A stretch of DNA of 19,157 bases from Comamonas_F sp047606565 (GTDB lineage Bacteria; Pseudomonadota; Gammaproteobacteria; Burkholderiales; Burkholderiaceae_C). The notes beneath the pieces were generated by a model. The model had not been told where the DNA came from and made no database searches. It saw only the letters and a program-made list of their open reading frames with translations. The stretch spans positions 1-19,157 of the forward strand of contig JASGEH010000101.1 in the NCBI GenBank assembly GCA_047606565.1. The letters run 5' to 3'. This document shows, piece by piece, positions 1 to 7,975 of the stretch; within the stretch, counting starts at the first letter, position 1; each line of letters opens with the position of its first letter. Made by a program: the position numbers and the translations under genes.

Positions 1-2
1 CG

Positions 3-1691
3 ATGACCCCACAAGCACTGCTCGAACAATACGGCCCGCGCGAGTCCATGGAATACGACGTGGTCGTCGTCGGCGCCGGCCCGGGCGGGCTGGCGACCGC
101 CATCCGCCTCAAGCAACTCGCCGCCGAGCGCGGCAGCGACCTCTCGGTGGTCGTGCTGGAAAAAGGCTCCGAGCCCGGCGCCCACATCCTCAGCGGCGCC
201 GTCATGGACCCCCGGGCCATCGCCGAGCTGTTTCCCGACTGGCAGGCGCTGGGCGCCCCTCTCAACCAGCCCGTCAGCGCCGACGAAGTGCTGCTGCTCA
301 CCGAAACCGGCGCCACCCGCACCCCGGCCGCCCTGGTGCCCAACAACTTCCACAACGAAGGCAATTACGTCATCAGCCTGGGCAACGTGGTGCGCTGGCT
401 GGCCGAACAGGCCGAGGGCCTGGGCGTGGAGATCTTCCCCGGCTTTGCCGCCGCCGAGGTGCTCTACAACGACGACGGCTCGGTCAAGGGTGTGGCCACC
501 GGCAACCTGGGCGTGGGCAAGGACGGCCAGCCCACCGACGAGTTCCAGCTCGGCATGGAGCTGCTGGGCAAGTACACCGTCTTCGCCGAAGGCGCGCGCG
601 GCCACCTCGGCCGCCAGTTGCTCGACCGTTTCAAGCTGCAGGACGGCAAGGCCCCGCAGAGCTTTGGCATCGGCCTCAAGGAACTGTGGGAGATCCCGGC
701 CGACAAGGCCCAGCCCGGGCTGGTGGTGCACACCGCCGGCTGGCCGATGGACAAGCAGACCTTCGGCGGCGGCTTCCTCTACCACCTGGAGGACAACAAG
801 GTCACGCTGGGCTTCGTCGTCGGTCTCGACTACAAGAACCCCTGGCTCAGTCCCTTCGAGGAATTCCAGCGCTGGAAGAAGCACCCGGCCATCTTGAAAC
901 ACATCGAGGGCGGCAAGCGCCTGAGCTACGGCGCGCGCGCCATCAACAACGGCGGCATCCCCAGCCTGCCCAAGACCGTGTTCCCGGGCGGCGCGCTGGT
1001 CGGCTGCGACGCCGGCTACCTGAACGCCAGCCGCATCAAGGGCAGCCACGCCGCCATCAAGAGCGGCATGCTGGCCGCCGAGGCCCTGTACGAGGCCGTG
1101 GCGGCGGGCCGCCAGCACGACGAACTGGCCGCCTACCCCGAAGCCTTCGAGAAGAGCTGGCTGTACGACGAACTCAAGGCGGCCAGCAACTTCAAGCCCT
1201 GGTTCAAGAAGGGCCAGACCATCGGCATGCTGATGACGGGCGTGGAGCACTGGCTGCTGCCGCGCCTGGGCGTGAAGACGCCGCCGTGGACGCTGAAGAA
1301 CCCGGCGGCCGACCACACCTTCCTCAAGCCGGCGGCCGAGTGCGCCAAAATCGACTACCCCAAGCCCGACGGCAAGATCACGTTCGACCGGCTGTCCTCG
1401 GTGTTCGTCTCCAACACCAACCACGCGGAGAACCAGCCGGCGCACCTCACGCTCAAGGACGCCAGCGTGCCGGTGGACGTCAATCTGGCGCGCTACGCGG
1501 GCCCGGAGTCGCGCTACTGCCCGGCCGGGGTCTATGAGTTCGTTGCCAACGAGGATCAGGACGGCGAGCGCCTGCAGATCAACGCCCAGAATTGCGTGCA
1601 CTGCAAGACCTGCGACATCAAGGACCCGACCCAGAACATCGTCTGGGTCACGCCCGAGGGCGGCGGCGGGCCGAATTACAGCGGCATGTGA
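3..1691 (+). CDS. etfD: Electron transfer flavoprotein-ubiquinone oxidoreductase (ETF-QO)
   Basis: ETF-QO passes electrons from reduced electron transfer flavoprotein, fed by acyl-CoA and other dehydrogenases, to ubiquinone at the inner membrane. The 562-residue protein opens with an FAD-binding Rossmann motif GAGPGG (residues 24-29). It ends with the 4Fe-4S cluster cysteines C506, C531, C534 and C537 (NCVHCKTCDIKDPTQN), which are diagnostic of the family, and stops with the usual PNYSGM-type tail. Length matches bacterial ETF-QO. The start at position 3 sits at the window edge, so its ribosome binding site cannot be seen. An internal ATG at residue 16 is possible, but the preceding TPQALLEQYGPRESM is typical of the family. 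A LysR gene follows 96 bp later, and no clear terminator was seen between them. It may accept electrons from flavoenzymes via ETF, but a link to the flavoenzymes encoded further along is only inferred. Confidence 0.96.
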   Translation: MTPQALLEQYGPRESMEYDVVVVGAGPGGLATAIRLKQLAAERGSDLSVVVLEKGSEPGAHILSGAVMDPRAIAELFPDWQALGAPLNQPVSADEVLLLTETGATRTPAALVPNNFHNEGNYVISLGNVVRWLAEQAEGLGVEIFPGFAAAEVLYNDDGSVKGVATGNLGVGKDGQPTDEFQLGMELLGKYTVFAEGARGHLGRQLLDRFKLQDGKAPQSFGIGLKELWEIPADKAQPGLVVHTAGWPMDKQTFGGGFLYHLEDNKVTLGFVVGLDYKNPWLSPFEEFQRWKKHPAILKHIEGGKRLSYGARAINNGGIPSLPKTVFPGGALVGCDAGYLNASRIKGSHAAIKSGMLAAEALYEAVAAGRQHDELAAYPEAFEKSWLYDELKAASNFKPWFKKGQTIGMLMTGVEHWLLPRLGVKTPPWTLKNPAADHTFLKPAAECAKIDYPKPDGKITFDRLSSVFVSNTNHAENQPAHLTLKDASVPVDVNLARYAGPESRYCPAGVYEFVANEDQDGERLQINAQNCVHCKTCDIKDPTQNIVWVTPEGGGGPNYSGM

Positions 1692-1787
1692 GCCCCCGGC
1701 GCCTGGCTCGTTACCGGCACATTTCCTGCTTCCGGTCCCCGCGCGTGGATACTTGCAGCCCGTGTCGGTGTCGCAGTGGGATCAGTC

Positions 1788-2798
1788 ATGAGTGAGCAGC
1801 AGAAAAGCCGGTATCCCGAGTGGGATCTTCTGGAGAGTTGGGTGGCGGTGGTGGAATCCGGTTCGATTTCGGAGGCCGCCAGGCGGCTGTCGATTTCCCA
1901 GGCCGGGATTTCCCAGCGCATCAAGTCCATCGAGACGCTGCTGGGCACCGCCTTGCTCGACCGGTCCACCCGGCCGGCGCGGCCGACGGCGGCTGGGCAG
2001 CGGCTGTTCGAGTACGCCAACACCATCTTGCAAAGCGCCGACCAGATGATCGAGAGCGTGCGTAACGTCACCCGCGCTAAGCGCATGACGGTGCGCCTGG
2101 GTTGCGTGGACTCGTTCGCGGCCACGGTCGGTCCGCTCATCATCAAGGCCCTGGCCGGGACGTCGCAGAACATCCGGCTGTGGTCGGGCATCACGCCCAC
2201 GCTCGACGCGCTGCTGGAGGCGCGCCAGCTCGACCTGGTGGTCAGCACCACGGGTGCCAGCAGCGGCACCGTGCACCGCCAGCGGCTGTTCTCGGAGCCC
2301 TACTGTGTGGTACTGCCCAAGGATTTTCCGGCCGAACCCCAGGGGTCGCTGAGTGACTTGGCCAAGCGGCTGCAACTGCTGCGCTACAGCGCCCGTTCTG
2401 TCATCGGCCAGCACATCGACGCTTACCTGTGGAGCCATGGTGACCACATCGAGCGCACCTGCGAATTCGACGCCACTGACCCGATGCTCAGCCTGATTGC
2501 CGCCGGACTGGGTTTCGCCGTGACCACGCCGCTGTGTATCTGGCAGTCGCGGCATTTCGTCTCCGATATTCGGGTGGTGCCGCTGAGCTGGTTTCGCCGC
2601 CAGGGTCGTCCCTATGAAGGGATGACCCGGACTTTCTATCTCGGGTCGCGCGAGGGCGAACTCGGCGAATTGCCGGCCCGCATGCATGCGCTGCTGCGGC
2701 AGGCGTGCGAGAAACAGGTGGCCCGCGACATCGCGAAAGCACTGGGCATGGACCCGGCTGAGGTTTTCCTTTTCGAGAGTGAAGGGAATCATGGCTGA
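1788..2798 (+). CDS. LysR-family transcriptional regulator
   Basis: The 336-residue protein has an N-terminal winged helix-turn-helix (about residues 12-71, with SGSISEAARRLSISQAGISQ and RPTAAGQRLFEYA) followed by a LysR substrate-binding domain (about 95-300). It is slightly longer than the usual 300 residues, with a C-terminal tail of about 30 residues. An in-frame GTG at 1776 would add four residues. The ATG at 1788 is preferred because LysR proteins rarely need the extension, and a weak GTGGGA lies six bases before it. The gene precedes and is co-oriented with the pruA-like gene, rather than divergent as is usual for LysR genes. Paired GATG/CATC dyads just downstream (2827-2868) and a matching dyad before the lyase operon are candidate binding sites. 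The effector is unknown; a metabolite of the neighbouring pathway is an inference. Confidence 0.93.
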   Translation: MSEQQKSRYPEWDLLESWVAVVESGSISEAARRLSISQAGISQRIKSIETLLGTALLDRSTRPARPTAAGQRLFEYANTILQSADQMIESVRNVTRAKRMTVRLGCVDSFAATVGPLIIKALAGTSQNIRLWSGITPTLDALLEARQLDLVVSTTGASSGTVHRQRLFSEPYCVVLPKDFPAEPQGSLSDLAKRLQLLRYSARSVIGQHIDAYLWSHGDHIERTCEFDATDPMLSLIAAGLGFAVTTPLCIWQSRHFVSDIRVVPLSWFRRQGRPYEGMTRTFYLGSREGELGELPARMHALLRQACEKQVARDIAKALGMDPAEVFLFESEGNHG

Positions 2799-2826
2799 GG
2801 GGGTGGGTTTTCAACTGGGCCGCGCC

Positions 2827-2868
2827 GATGAATCGCTTGCATCAGGCATGCCGATGCTGAACATCAGG
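2827..2868 (+). promoter_or_regulatory. Candidate LysR-type operator array upstream of pruA
   Basis: GATGAATCGCTTGCATC (2827-2843) is a GATG-N9-CATC dyad that contains the T-N11-A core typical of LysR-type boxes. It overlaps a second, oppositely phased dyad, GCATC-N9-GATGC (2839-2857), also T-N11-A. CATCAGG occurs at 2840 and again at 2862, 22 bp or two helical turns apart. The array lies in the 182-bp gap between the LysR stop and pruA. The dyads are seen directly; binding by the adjacent LysR protein is inferred. Confidence 0.5.
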
Positions 2869-2980
2869 TTCGATTGAAGATCGGAAGCGGAGCGATCCCT
2901 CTCTTACGCTGGCCCGAAGCGACCGTCCGGACTGGCCGGTTCGTTCGCCATTCTTGAACCCCTTCTTTCCAGGAGCCGAA

Positions 2981-4591
2981 ATGACCGGTGGTCCCGTCTT
3001 GCCTTTTCCCCAGACCGAAGTCGAGCAGTCCTTCAAGCCCGGCACCGATGCAGCCCGCCAGTTGCAGCAGGCGCTGGCGCAGCGCGACGTGGTGGAGGTG
3101 CCCACCGTGATCGGCGGCAAACGCTTCTACTCCGGCGACGTGGTGGAAGTGCGCGCCCCGCACGACCACCAGCGCGTGCTGGCGCGCATCCACCGGCCCA
3201 GCGAGCCGCAGATCCGCGAGGCCATTGCCGATGGCCGCCGCGCCGCCCGCGACTGGGCGCGGCTGCCGCTGGCCTCGCGCACGGCGGTGCTGCACAGGGC
3301 GGCCGACATCATCGCCACCCGCGATCGCGTCAAGATCAATGCCGCGACCATGCTCGGCCAGAGCAAGACCATCGACGAAGCTGAACCTGATTCCGCCTGC
3401 GAACTGATCGACTTCTTCCGCTTCAACGCCTACAACGCGCAGAAAGTCCACGCCGAGCAGCCGCTGTCGGTGGCCGGCGCCGCCAACCGCACCGAGTGGC
3501 GCCCGCTCGAAGGCCTGGTCTACGCCGTCTCGCCCTTCAATTTCACGGCCATCGGCGGCAACCTGACCACCGCGCCGGCCGTCATGGGCAACACCGTGCT
3601 GTGGAAGCCTTCGGAGAAATCGGCCTGGGCCAACTACCTGTGCTACGAGGCGCTGGAGGAAGCCGGCCTGCCTCCGGGCGTCATCAACTTCGTGCCGGGC
3701 GAGGCGGAACTGACCACGCGGCTGATGCTGGAGTCGGCCGACCTCGCGGGCATCCACTTCACCGGCTCCTCGGCCATCTTCCAGTCGCTGTGGAAGCAGG
3801 TGGCTGGCCAGGTCGAGCGCTACCGCTCGATCCCGCGCCTAGTGGGTGAGACCGGCGGCAAGGACTTCGTGCTGGCTCATCCCTCGGCCGACGCCACGGT
3901 GCTGGCCATCGCCCTGATCCGCGGCGCCTTCGGCTACCAGGGCCAGAAGTGCAGCGCGGCCTCGCGCGCCTACGTGCCCAAGAGTCTGTGGCCCGAGGTC
4001 AGCCGGCAGTTGAAGGAGCGTCTGGCTGAGCTCAAGGTGGGCGATGTGGCCGACCCGGCCAATTTCATGGGCGCGGTCATCAGCGAGGCCTCGCACCGCA
4101 AGATCGGCGCCGCGCTGGAGGCCGCGCGCGGTGACACCGGCGTGACCGTGGTCTCGGGCGGCCAGATCTGGTCCGATCCGGGCTACTTCGTGGCGCCTAC
4201 CGTGCTGCAAGTCAGCGACCCGCGCCATCGCCTGATGCAGGAAGAACTATTCGGACCCGTCCTGGCCGTGTTCGTCTACGACGACGCCGACTGGGCCGCC
4301 ACGCTGGCGCTGGTCGATGGCACCAGCCCCTACGCGCTCACCGGCTCCATCTTCTGCACTGACCGCTACGCGCTGCAGCAGGCCGAGCAGGAACTGGTGA
4401 ACGCCGCCGGCAACCTGTACGTCAATGACAAGCCCACCGGCGCCATGCTGGGCCAGCAGCCCTTCGGCGGCACCCGGGCCAGTGGCACCAACGACAAGGC
4501 CGGCTCCTTCATGAACCTGCTGCGCTGGACCTCGCCGCGCGTGGTCAAGGAAAACTACGTGCCCGTGCGCGAATGGCGCCACGGCGCCTGA
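2981..4591 (+). CDS. pruA: L-glutamate gamma-semialdehyde (1-pyrroline-5-carboxylate) dehydrogenase, ALDH4 type
   Basis: It oxidises glutamate gamma-semialdehyde, the open form of P5C, to glutamate with NAD+, which is the second step of proline (and mammalian-type hydroxyproline) breakdown. The 536-residue protein carries the ALDH4 signature SPFNFTAIGGN (184-194), cofactor Lys209 in LWKPSE, the TGSSAIF loop (261-267), general base Glu290 in GETGGKDF and the catalytic nucleophile Cys324 in GYQGQKCSAASRAY. The start at 2981 has an AGGAG six bases upstream; an earlier in-frame TTG (2954) lacks support. It is a stand-alone enzyme, not the PutA fusion common in Gram-negative bacteria, and no proline dehydrogenase gene is visible nearby. 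This leaves room for a related substrate such as 4-hydroxyglutamate semialdehyde. A strong terminator follows, so it is probably its own transcription unit. Confidence 0.92.
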   Translation: MTGGPVLPFPQTEVEQSFKPGTDAARQLQQALAQRDVVEVPTVIGGKRFYSGDVVEVRAPHDHQRVLARIHRPSEPQIREAIADGRRAARDWARLPLASRTAVLHRAADIIATRDRVKINAATMLGQSKTIDEAEPDSACELIDFFRFNAYNAQKVHAEQPLSVAGAANRTEWRPLEGLVYAVSPFNFTAIGGNLTTAPAVMGNTVLWKPSEKSAWANYLCYEALEEAGLPPGVINFVPGEAELTTRLMLESADLAGIHFTGSSAIFQSLWKQVAGQVERYRSIPRLVGETGGKDFVLAHPSADATVLAIALIRGAFGYQGQKCSAASRAYVPKSLWPEVSRQLKERLAELKVGDVADPANFMGAVISEASHRKIGAALEAARGDTGVTVVSGGQIWSDPGYFVAPTVLQVSDPRHRLMQEELFGPVLAVFVYDDADWAATLALVDGTSPYALTGSIFCTDRYALQQAEQELVNAAGNLYVNDKPTGAMLGQQPFGGTRASGTNDKAGSFMNLLRWTSPRVVKENYVPVREWRHGA

Positions 4592-4630
4592 GCCACCGCC
4601 TGCCGGTCAGCGCCGGCCCTGCGCACCACT

Positions 4631-4660
4631 GCCCCGTCCGCGTCCTGCGGGCGGGGCTTT
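4631..4660 (+). terminator. Rho-independent terminator after pruA
   Basis: GCCCCGTCCGC (4631-4641) pairs with GCGGGCGGGGC (4647-4657) around a five-base loop GTCCT, with a single G-T wobble, and is followed by TTTG. It ends the pruA unit 40 bases after its stop codon and separates it from the lyase/transporter operon. Confidence 0.8.
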
Positions 4661-5006
4661 GTCATGTAGGGAAAAGGGACTTGCACAGAATTGGGGATTA
4701 AGGAAGAAAGTCCCGTGGACTTTGCCAGATTCTGGGGTGAATGGCACAAGATTGGTGCCAATTCCCTGATGGCAAGGCGTGTGGGAGTGGGGTTTCTGCG
4801 GATTGTTTTGGATGGGGAATATTCATATTGAAGATCGACAGAGAATATCGGCTGCCACTTCAATCATCGTGATGGATGTAAATCATCCACGTGAAGAATG
4901 CTGACTAGAGTGGGGGAGGGGGCACTTATCTTTATGTCCAGGCCCGGACGGCCATGAACGCCGGGCACTTCTTCATCCTCCCGCCTCACCTTGGAGCCGC
5001 CCGGAC
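4661..5006 (+). other. Gene-free, relatively AT-rich intergenic region with several short palindromes
   Basis: No convincing gene is present. The stretch is visibly less GC-rich than its neighbours and holds a series of dyads: GGGACTT (4676-4682), which can pair with AAGTCCC (4708-4714); a competing hairpin AAAGTCC-CGT-GGACTTT (4707-4723); CCAGA-T-TCTGG (4725-4735); ATTGG-TG-CCAAT (4751-4762); GAATATTC (4817-4824); and TGGATG-TAAAT-CATCCA (4873-4889). It must contain the promoter of the downstream operon. A TAGAGT at 4906-4911 is a possible but weak -10 element with no good -35 partner. Confidence 0.6.
4871..4889 (+). promoter_or_regulatory. Candidate LysR-type operator upstream of the lyase/transporter operon
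   Basis: GATGGATGTAAATCATC (4871-4887) has the same GATG-N9-CATC layout, with T-N11-A core, as the dyad at 2827-2843 before pruA. It overlaps a perfect 17-bp palindrome TGGATG-TAAAT-CATCCA (4873-4889). An extra AATCATC lies just upstream (4862-4868). The shared architecture suggests one regulator for both units, most simply the LysR protein encoded at 1788. The dyad is seen; its role is inferred. Confidence 0.5.
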
Positions 5007-5906
5007 ATGAGCAGCATCACGCACCGATACACAGGCATCCTGACCGCGCTTCCCACGCCGCTGGACGCGGATTTCGACGTCGACCTGCCGCCGCTGGCGG
5101 CCCATATCCAGCGGCTGGCCCAGGCTGGTACGGCCGGCGTGGTGCCGCTGGGCGGCACTGGCGAATACACCTCGCTGTCGGCCGCACAGCGTCTGCGTGT
5201 GGTGGAGTCGTCACTGGAGGCCGCCAACGGCGCCCTGCACGTCATCCCCGGCATTCTTTCGCCTGGACTGGGCGACGCAGTGGCCAATGCCCAGGCCTTT
5301 GTGCGGGCTGGCGCCCGGGCCTTGATGGTGGTCACCCCGTATTACTTCCGTCCCACCCAGGAAGGGATCGTCGAATACTTTCAGCGCTTTTCCGATGCGG
5401 TGGACGCCGACATCATCCTCTACGAGATTCCCTACCGCACTGGCGTCTCGCTGCACTATGAAACCGTCGATCGCCTGGCTGACCTGACCCGCGTGGTCGG
5501 TATCAAGGCCTGCAATCCCGACCTGGCCCAGCAGATGCGTGTGGCCGAACTGGCGAAATCCAAGCTCGCCATCCTGTCGGGTGAGGAAGACGTGTTGCCG
5601 CTGCACGTGGCGATGGGGGCCGTCGGTGGCGTGATTTCCAGCTCCAACCTGGTGCCGCGCCAGTGGCAGCAGGTGCTTAACCTGGCCCTGGACGGCCAAT
5701 TGGCCGAGGCCGTGGCCTTGCACGCGGCCCTGCGCCCCCTGATCGATGCCGTGTTTGCCGAGCCCAATCCCGCGCCGCTCAAGGCCGCCATGGCGCAGCA
5801 GGGCTGGGGGATCGACCCCCGCGTGCTGCCGCCCATGCGGGCGGCCAGCCCCGAGCTGCGCGAGCGCCTGGCCCGCGTGCTGCCGCCTGTGCTGGCACGC
5901 GAGTGA
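5007..5906 (+). CDS. DapA/DHDPS-family Schiff-base aldolase or lyase, substrate unassigned
   Basis: This 299-residue TIM-barrel class I lyase belongs to the dihydrodipicolinate synthase/N-acetylneuraminate lyase superfamily, which forms a Schiff base between a lysine and pyruvate or another 2-oxo acid. Visible residues are the Schiff-base Lys167 in VVGIKACNPD, Tyr139 and Arg144 in YEIPYRTG, the PYYFRPTQEG loop (111-120) and the carboxylate-binding GGTGE (49-53). Classical DHDPS has GTTGE and GIKEATG, so the first threonine is glycine here and the region after the lysine is altered. Placement in a catabolic operon rather than with lysine genes also points away from true DapA. A 4-hydroxy-2-oxoglutarate-type aldolase or a deaminase/dehydratase of this family are alternatives. 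GGAG lies ten bases before the ATG. It is the first gene of the probable operon with the transporter. Confidence 0.85.
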   Translation: MSSITHRYTGILTALPTPLDADFDVDLPPLAAHIQRLAQAGTAGVVPLGGTGEYTSLSAAQRLRVVESSLEAANGALHVIPGILSPGLGDAVANAQAFVRAGARALMVVTPYYFRPTQEGIVEYFQRFSDAVDADIILYEIPYRTGVSLHYETVDRLADLTRVVGIKACNPDLAQQMRVAELAKSKLAILSGEEDVLPLHVAMGAVGGVISSSNLVPRQWQQVLNLALDGQLAEAVALHAALRPLIDAVFAEPNPAPLKAAMAQQGWGIDPRVLPPMRAASPELRERLARVLPPVLARE

Positions 5907-5970
5907 GATCCAGTCCACTGCCCAAGCCTTCCCCTTCCCCGCCCCAAAACCACTCTCGAAGGTTGCCTGT

Positions 5971-7044
5971 ATGTTCATCGAATCCCCGCGCACGCACAGC
6001 CGTCGCCGTTTTCTGCAAGCCACTGGCGCGGCAGCGGCCAGCACGGCCATCGGCATGCCTCTGCTGATTTCGGCAACGTCCGCCCACGCCGCGACCAAGG
6101 AACTGGTGGTGGTGAGCTGGGGCGGCAACTACCGCACCGCCGTGGAAGAAGCCCTGGTGCGGCCCTTCGAGAAGGAGTTCGGCGTGCGTGTCACGCTGGT
6201 CGACACGCCCGACCTGGCCAAGGTCAAGGCTCAGGTGATGACACGCAATGTCGAGTGGGACGTGTTCGATGCAGTCGGCCCGATGGCCATGACCGGTTCG
6301 AAGGCAGGCTACTGGGAGGCGCTGGACCCGGCGCTGTTCGACGCGTCCGACCTGGTTGTACCCATGACTCGGGAGGCGGTCCCGTTCTACGGCTTCACCG
6401 GAGGCATGTGCTGGGATGGCACGCGCTACCCCGACGGCAAGCATCCGCAGACTTTTGCCGAGTACTTCGACGTGAAGGCCTTTCCCGGCAAGCGCACGCT
6501 GCGCAACCGTGCCAGCGAAACTCTGGAGATCGCACTGCTAGCCGACGGTGTTCCACCCGATCAGATCTACCCTCTGGACGTGGACCGCGCCTTCAAGGTG
6601 CTCGAGCGCATCAAGCCCCATGTGGGCAAGTGGGTCGACCAGACGCCGCAGACCACTTCGCTGGTCGAGACGGGTGAGGTCGATTTCAGCTACACCTACG
6701 CCACCCGCGTGAAGGCCTCGCAGGAATCAGGCAAGAACACGCAGTTCTCATTCAAGCAGAACATCATCGGACTGGAATACCTGGTGGTGCTCAAGAACGC
6801 GCCGAACCGGCAGAACGCCTTCAATTACCTGCAGTTCGCCATGCGCCCGGACCGCCAGGCGGCTCTCATGAACCTGCACGGCAACACGCCAGCGAGCAAG
6901 AAGGCGCGTGGCCTGATGAAGCCCGAAGTCAGCAAGTGGCTATCCGACCCGGAAAACAAGATGAACCTGATCAGCAACGACGCCTGGTGGGCCGACCACT
7001 ATGACGCCTTAACGCTGCGCTTCAAGGAATGGGTGCTGAGCTGA
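5971..7044 (+). CDS. ABC transporter periplasmic substrate-binding protein, PotD-like, Tat-exported
   Basis: This 357-residue family 1-type solute-binding protein resembles the spermidine/putrescine and opine binding proteins (PotD/SBP_bac_8 type). The N terminus has a twin-arginine signal, SRRRFLQAT (residues 10-18), a hydrophobic stretch and a likely cleavage after SAHA (about residue 40). The mature protein begins ATKELVVVSWGG, as is typical for this group. The ATG at 5971 is chosen because it places the Tat signal at the N terminus and has GAAGG eight bases upstream; a longer open frame starting at 5746 only overlaps the lyase gene. Export as a folded protein is implied. It should capture the ligand in the periplasm for the two permeases that follow. 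Ligand identity cannot be read from the sequence: this family binds polyamines, opines, amino acid derivatives and phosphonates among others. Confidence 0.92.
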   Translation: MFIESPRTHSRRRFLQATGAAAASTAIGMPLLISATSAHAATKELVVVSWGGNYRTAVEEALVRPFEKEFGVRVTLVDTPDLAKVKAQVMTRNVEWDVFDAVGPMAMTGSKAGYWEALDPALFDASDLVVPMTREAVPFYGFTGGMCWDGTRYPDGKHPQTFAEYFDVKAFPGKRTLRNRASETLEIALLADGVPPDQIYPLDVDRAFKVLERIKPHVGKWVDQTPQTTSLVETGEVDFSYTYATRVKASQESGKNTQFSFKQNIIGLEYLVVLKNAPNRQNAFNYLQFAMRPDRQAALMNLHGNTPASKKARGLMKPEVSKWLSDPENKMNLISNDAWWADHYDALTLRFKEWVLS

Positions 7045-7058
7045 TCGCTGGCCCCGCC

Positions 7059-7102
7059 CGGGCCGCATGTCCGTCGCCGTCACGGCGCGGGCGCGCGGCC
7101 CG
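7059..7102 (+). other. Intercistronic hairpin between binding-protein and permease genes
   Basis: CGGGCCGC (7059-7066) pairs with GCGGCCCG (7095-7102), and inside it CGCCGT (7075-7080) pairs with ACGGCG (7082-7087). There is no proper U-tract. Such structures between binding-protein and permease genes are known to stabilise or partly terminate the message, so that more binding protein than permease is made. That role is inferred here. Confidence 0.5.
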
Positions 7103-7129
7103 CCTCTTGTTTCCCTGGAAGGACTTCCC

Positions 7130-7975
7130 ATGAAAGCGCGTACCGAAGGCTGGCTCTACGCCGCGCCAGCCACGGCCTTTCTATTCCTGGTGATGCTGGT
7201 GCCACTGGCCTACGTGGCCTACACCAGCGTCGCGGGCGCGGATGGCGGCTTCACGCTGGCGGCTTACGAAAGACTGTTCAGCAGCGCCCTGTTCCTGCGC
7301 ACCTTGTGGACCACGTTCGAGATCAGCCTGCTGGCCTCGCTATGCAGCCTGCTGCTGGGCTATCCCATCGCGCTGCACCTGGCCCGGCAGCCGCCGCGGC
7401 GGCGCACCCTCTACATGGTGCTGGTGTTGGTGCCGTTCTGGACCAGCATCCTGGTCAAGAGTTATGCCTTCACGGTGCTGCTGGGCCGCGCCGGCCTGGT
7501 CAACCAGGGGCTGAGCGCACTGTTCGGCGAGGCGGTGCAGTTGCCCATGCTGTTCAACCGCTTCGGCGTGATGGTGGGCATGACCAACTACCTCATCCCC
7601 TTCGTCGTCTTCCCGGTGCTCGCCAGCCTGCTGGCCATCGACCCGGCGCTCTACCGTGCCAGCGAGATCATGGGCGCCCGCCCGCCGCGCATTTTCTGGC
7701 GCATCACGCTGCCGTTGAGCCTGCCGGGCGTGGCCGCCGGCGTGCTCAGCACCACCGTGATGTCGATGGGTTTCTTCGTCATCCCGGCCCTGCTGGGCGG
7801 GCGCAAGGACGTCATGATGTCCAACCTGGTGGACTTCTACACCCGCGAATCCATGGACTGGAACATGGCCTCGGCCATCGGCGTGGTGCTGCTGGGCATC
7901 GTCACCCTGGCGGCCGCCGGTGCCGGCCAGCTCAAGAAATTCGGCAACAGCCGCAACCCGGGAGCCGCAGCATGA
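7130..7975 (+). CDS. ABC transporter permease, PotB-like
   Basis: This 281-residue inner-membrane permease has about six hydrophobic segments, the first at residues 11-32. The cytoplasmic EAA loop, which contacts the ATPase, is at about 175-196 (YRASEIMGARPPRIFWR). The start at 7130 is preferred over an upstream in-frame start at 7067 because GGAAGGA lies six bases before it and the family begins just before the first membrane helix. Its stop overlaps the next permease start by four bases (ATGA), implying translational coupling and heterodimer formation. It resembles the PotB half of spermidine/putrescine-type importers. Confidence 0.93.
   Translation: MKARTEGWLYAAPATAFLFLVMLVPLAYVAYTSVAGADGGFTLAAYERLFSSALFLRTLWTTFEISLLASLCSLLLGYPIALHLARQPPRRRTLYMVLVLVPFWTSILVKSYAFTVLLGRAGLVNQGLSALFGEAVQLPMLFNRFGVMVGMTNYLIPFVVFPVLASLLAIDPALYRASEIMGARPPRIFWRITLPLSLPGVAAGVLSTTVMSMGFFVIPALLGGRKDVMMSNLVDFYTRESMDWNMASAIGVVLLGIVTLAAAGAGQLKKFGNSRNPGAAA

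Noticed and set aside
1692..1787. Terminator or promoter between ETF-QO and the LysR gene
   Set aside because: No stem with a U-tract and no credible -35/-10 pair could be found in these 96 bases.
4742..4759. Possible sigma-54 promoter (TGGCAC ... TGGTGC)
   Set aside because: The GG and GC elements are separated by 12 bases instead of the required 10, and the dinucleotides sit partly within a simple ATTGG/CCAAT dyad.
4555..4863. 102-codon open frame on the - strand across the pruA end and the intergenic region
   Set aside because: It runs through the pruA terminator hairpin, has no ribosome site, and overlaps the conserved pruA C terminus.
5746..5970. 75-codon N-terminal extension of the substrate-binding protein
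   Set aside because: It overlaps the lyase gene in another frame. The ATG at 5971 has a ribosome site and places the Tat signal at the N terminus.
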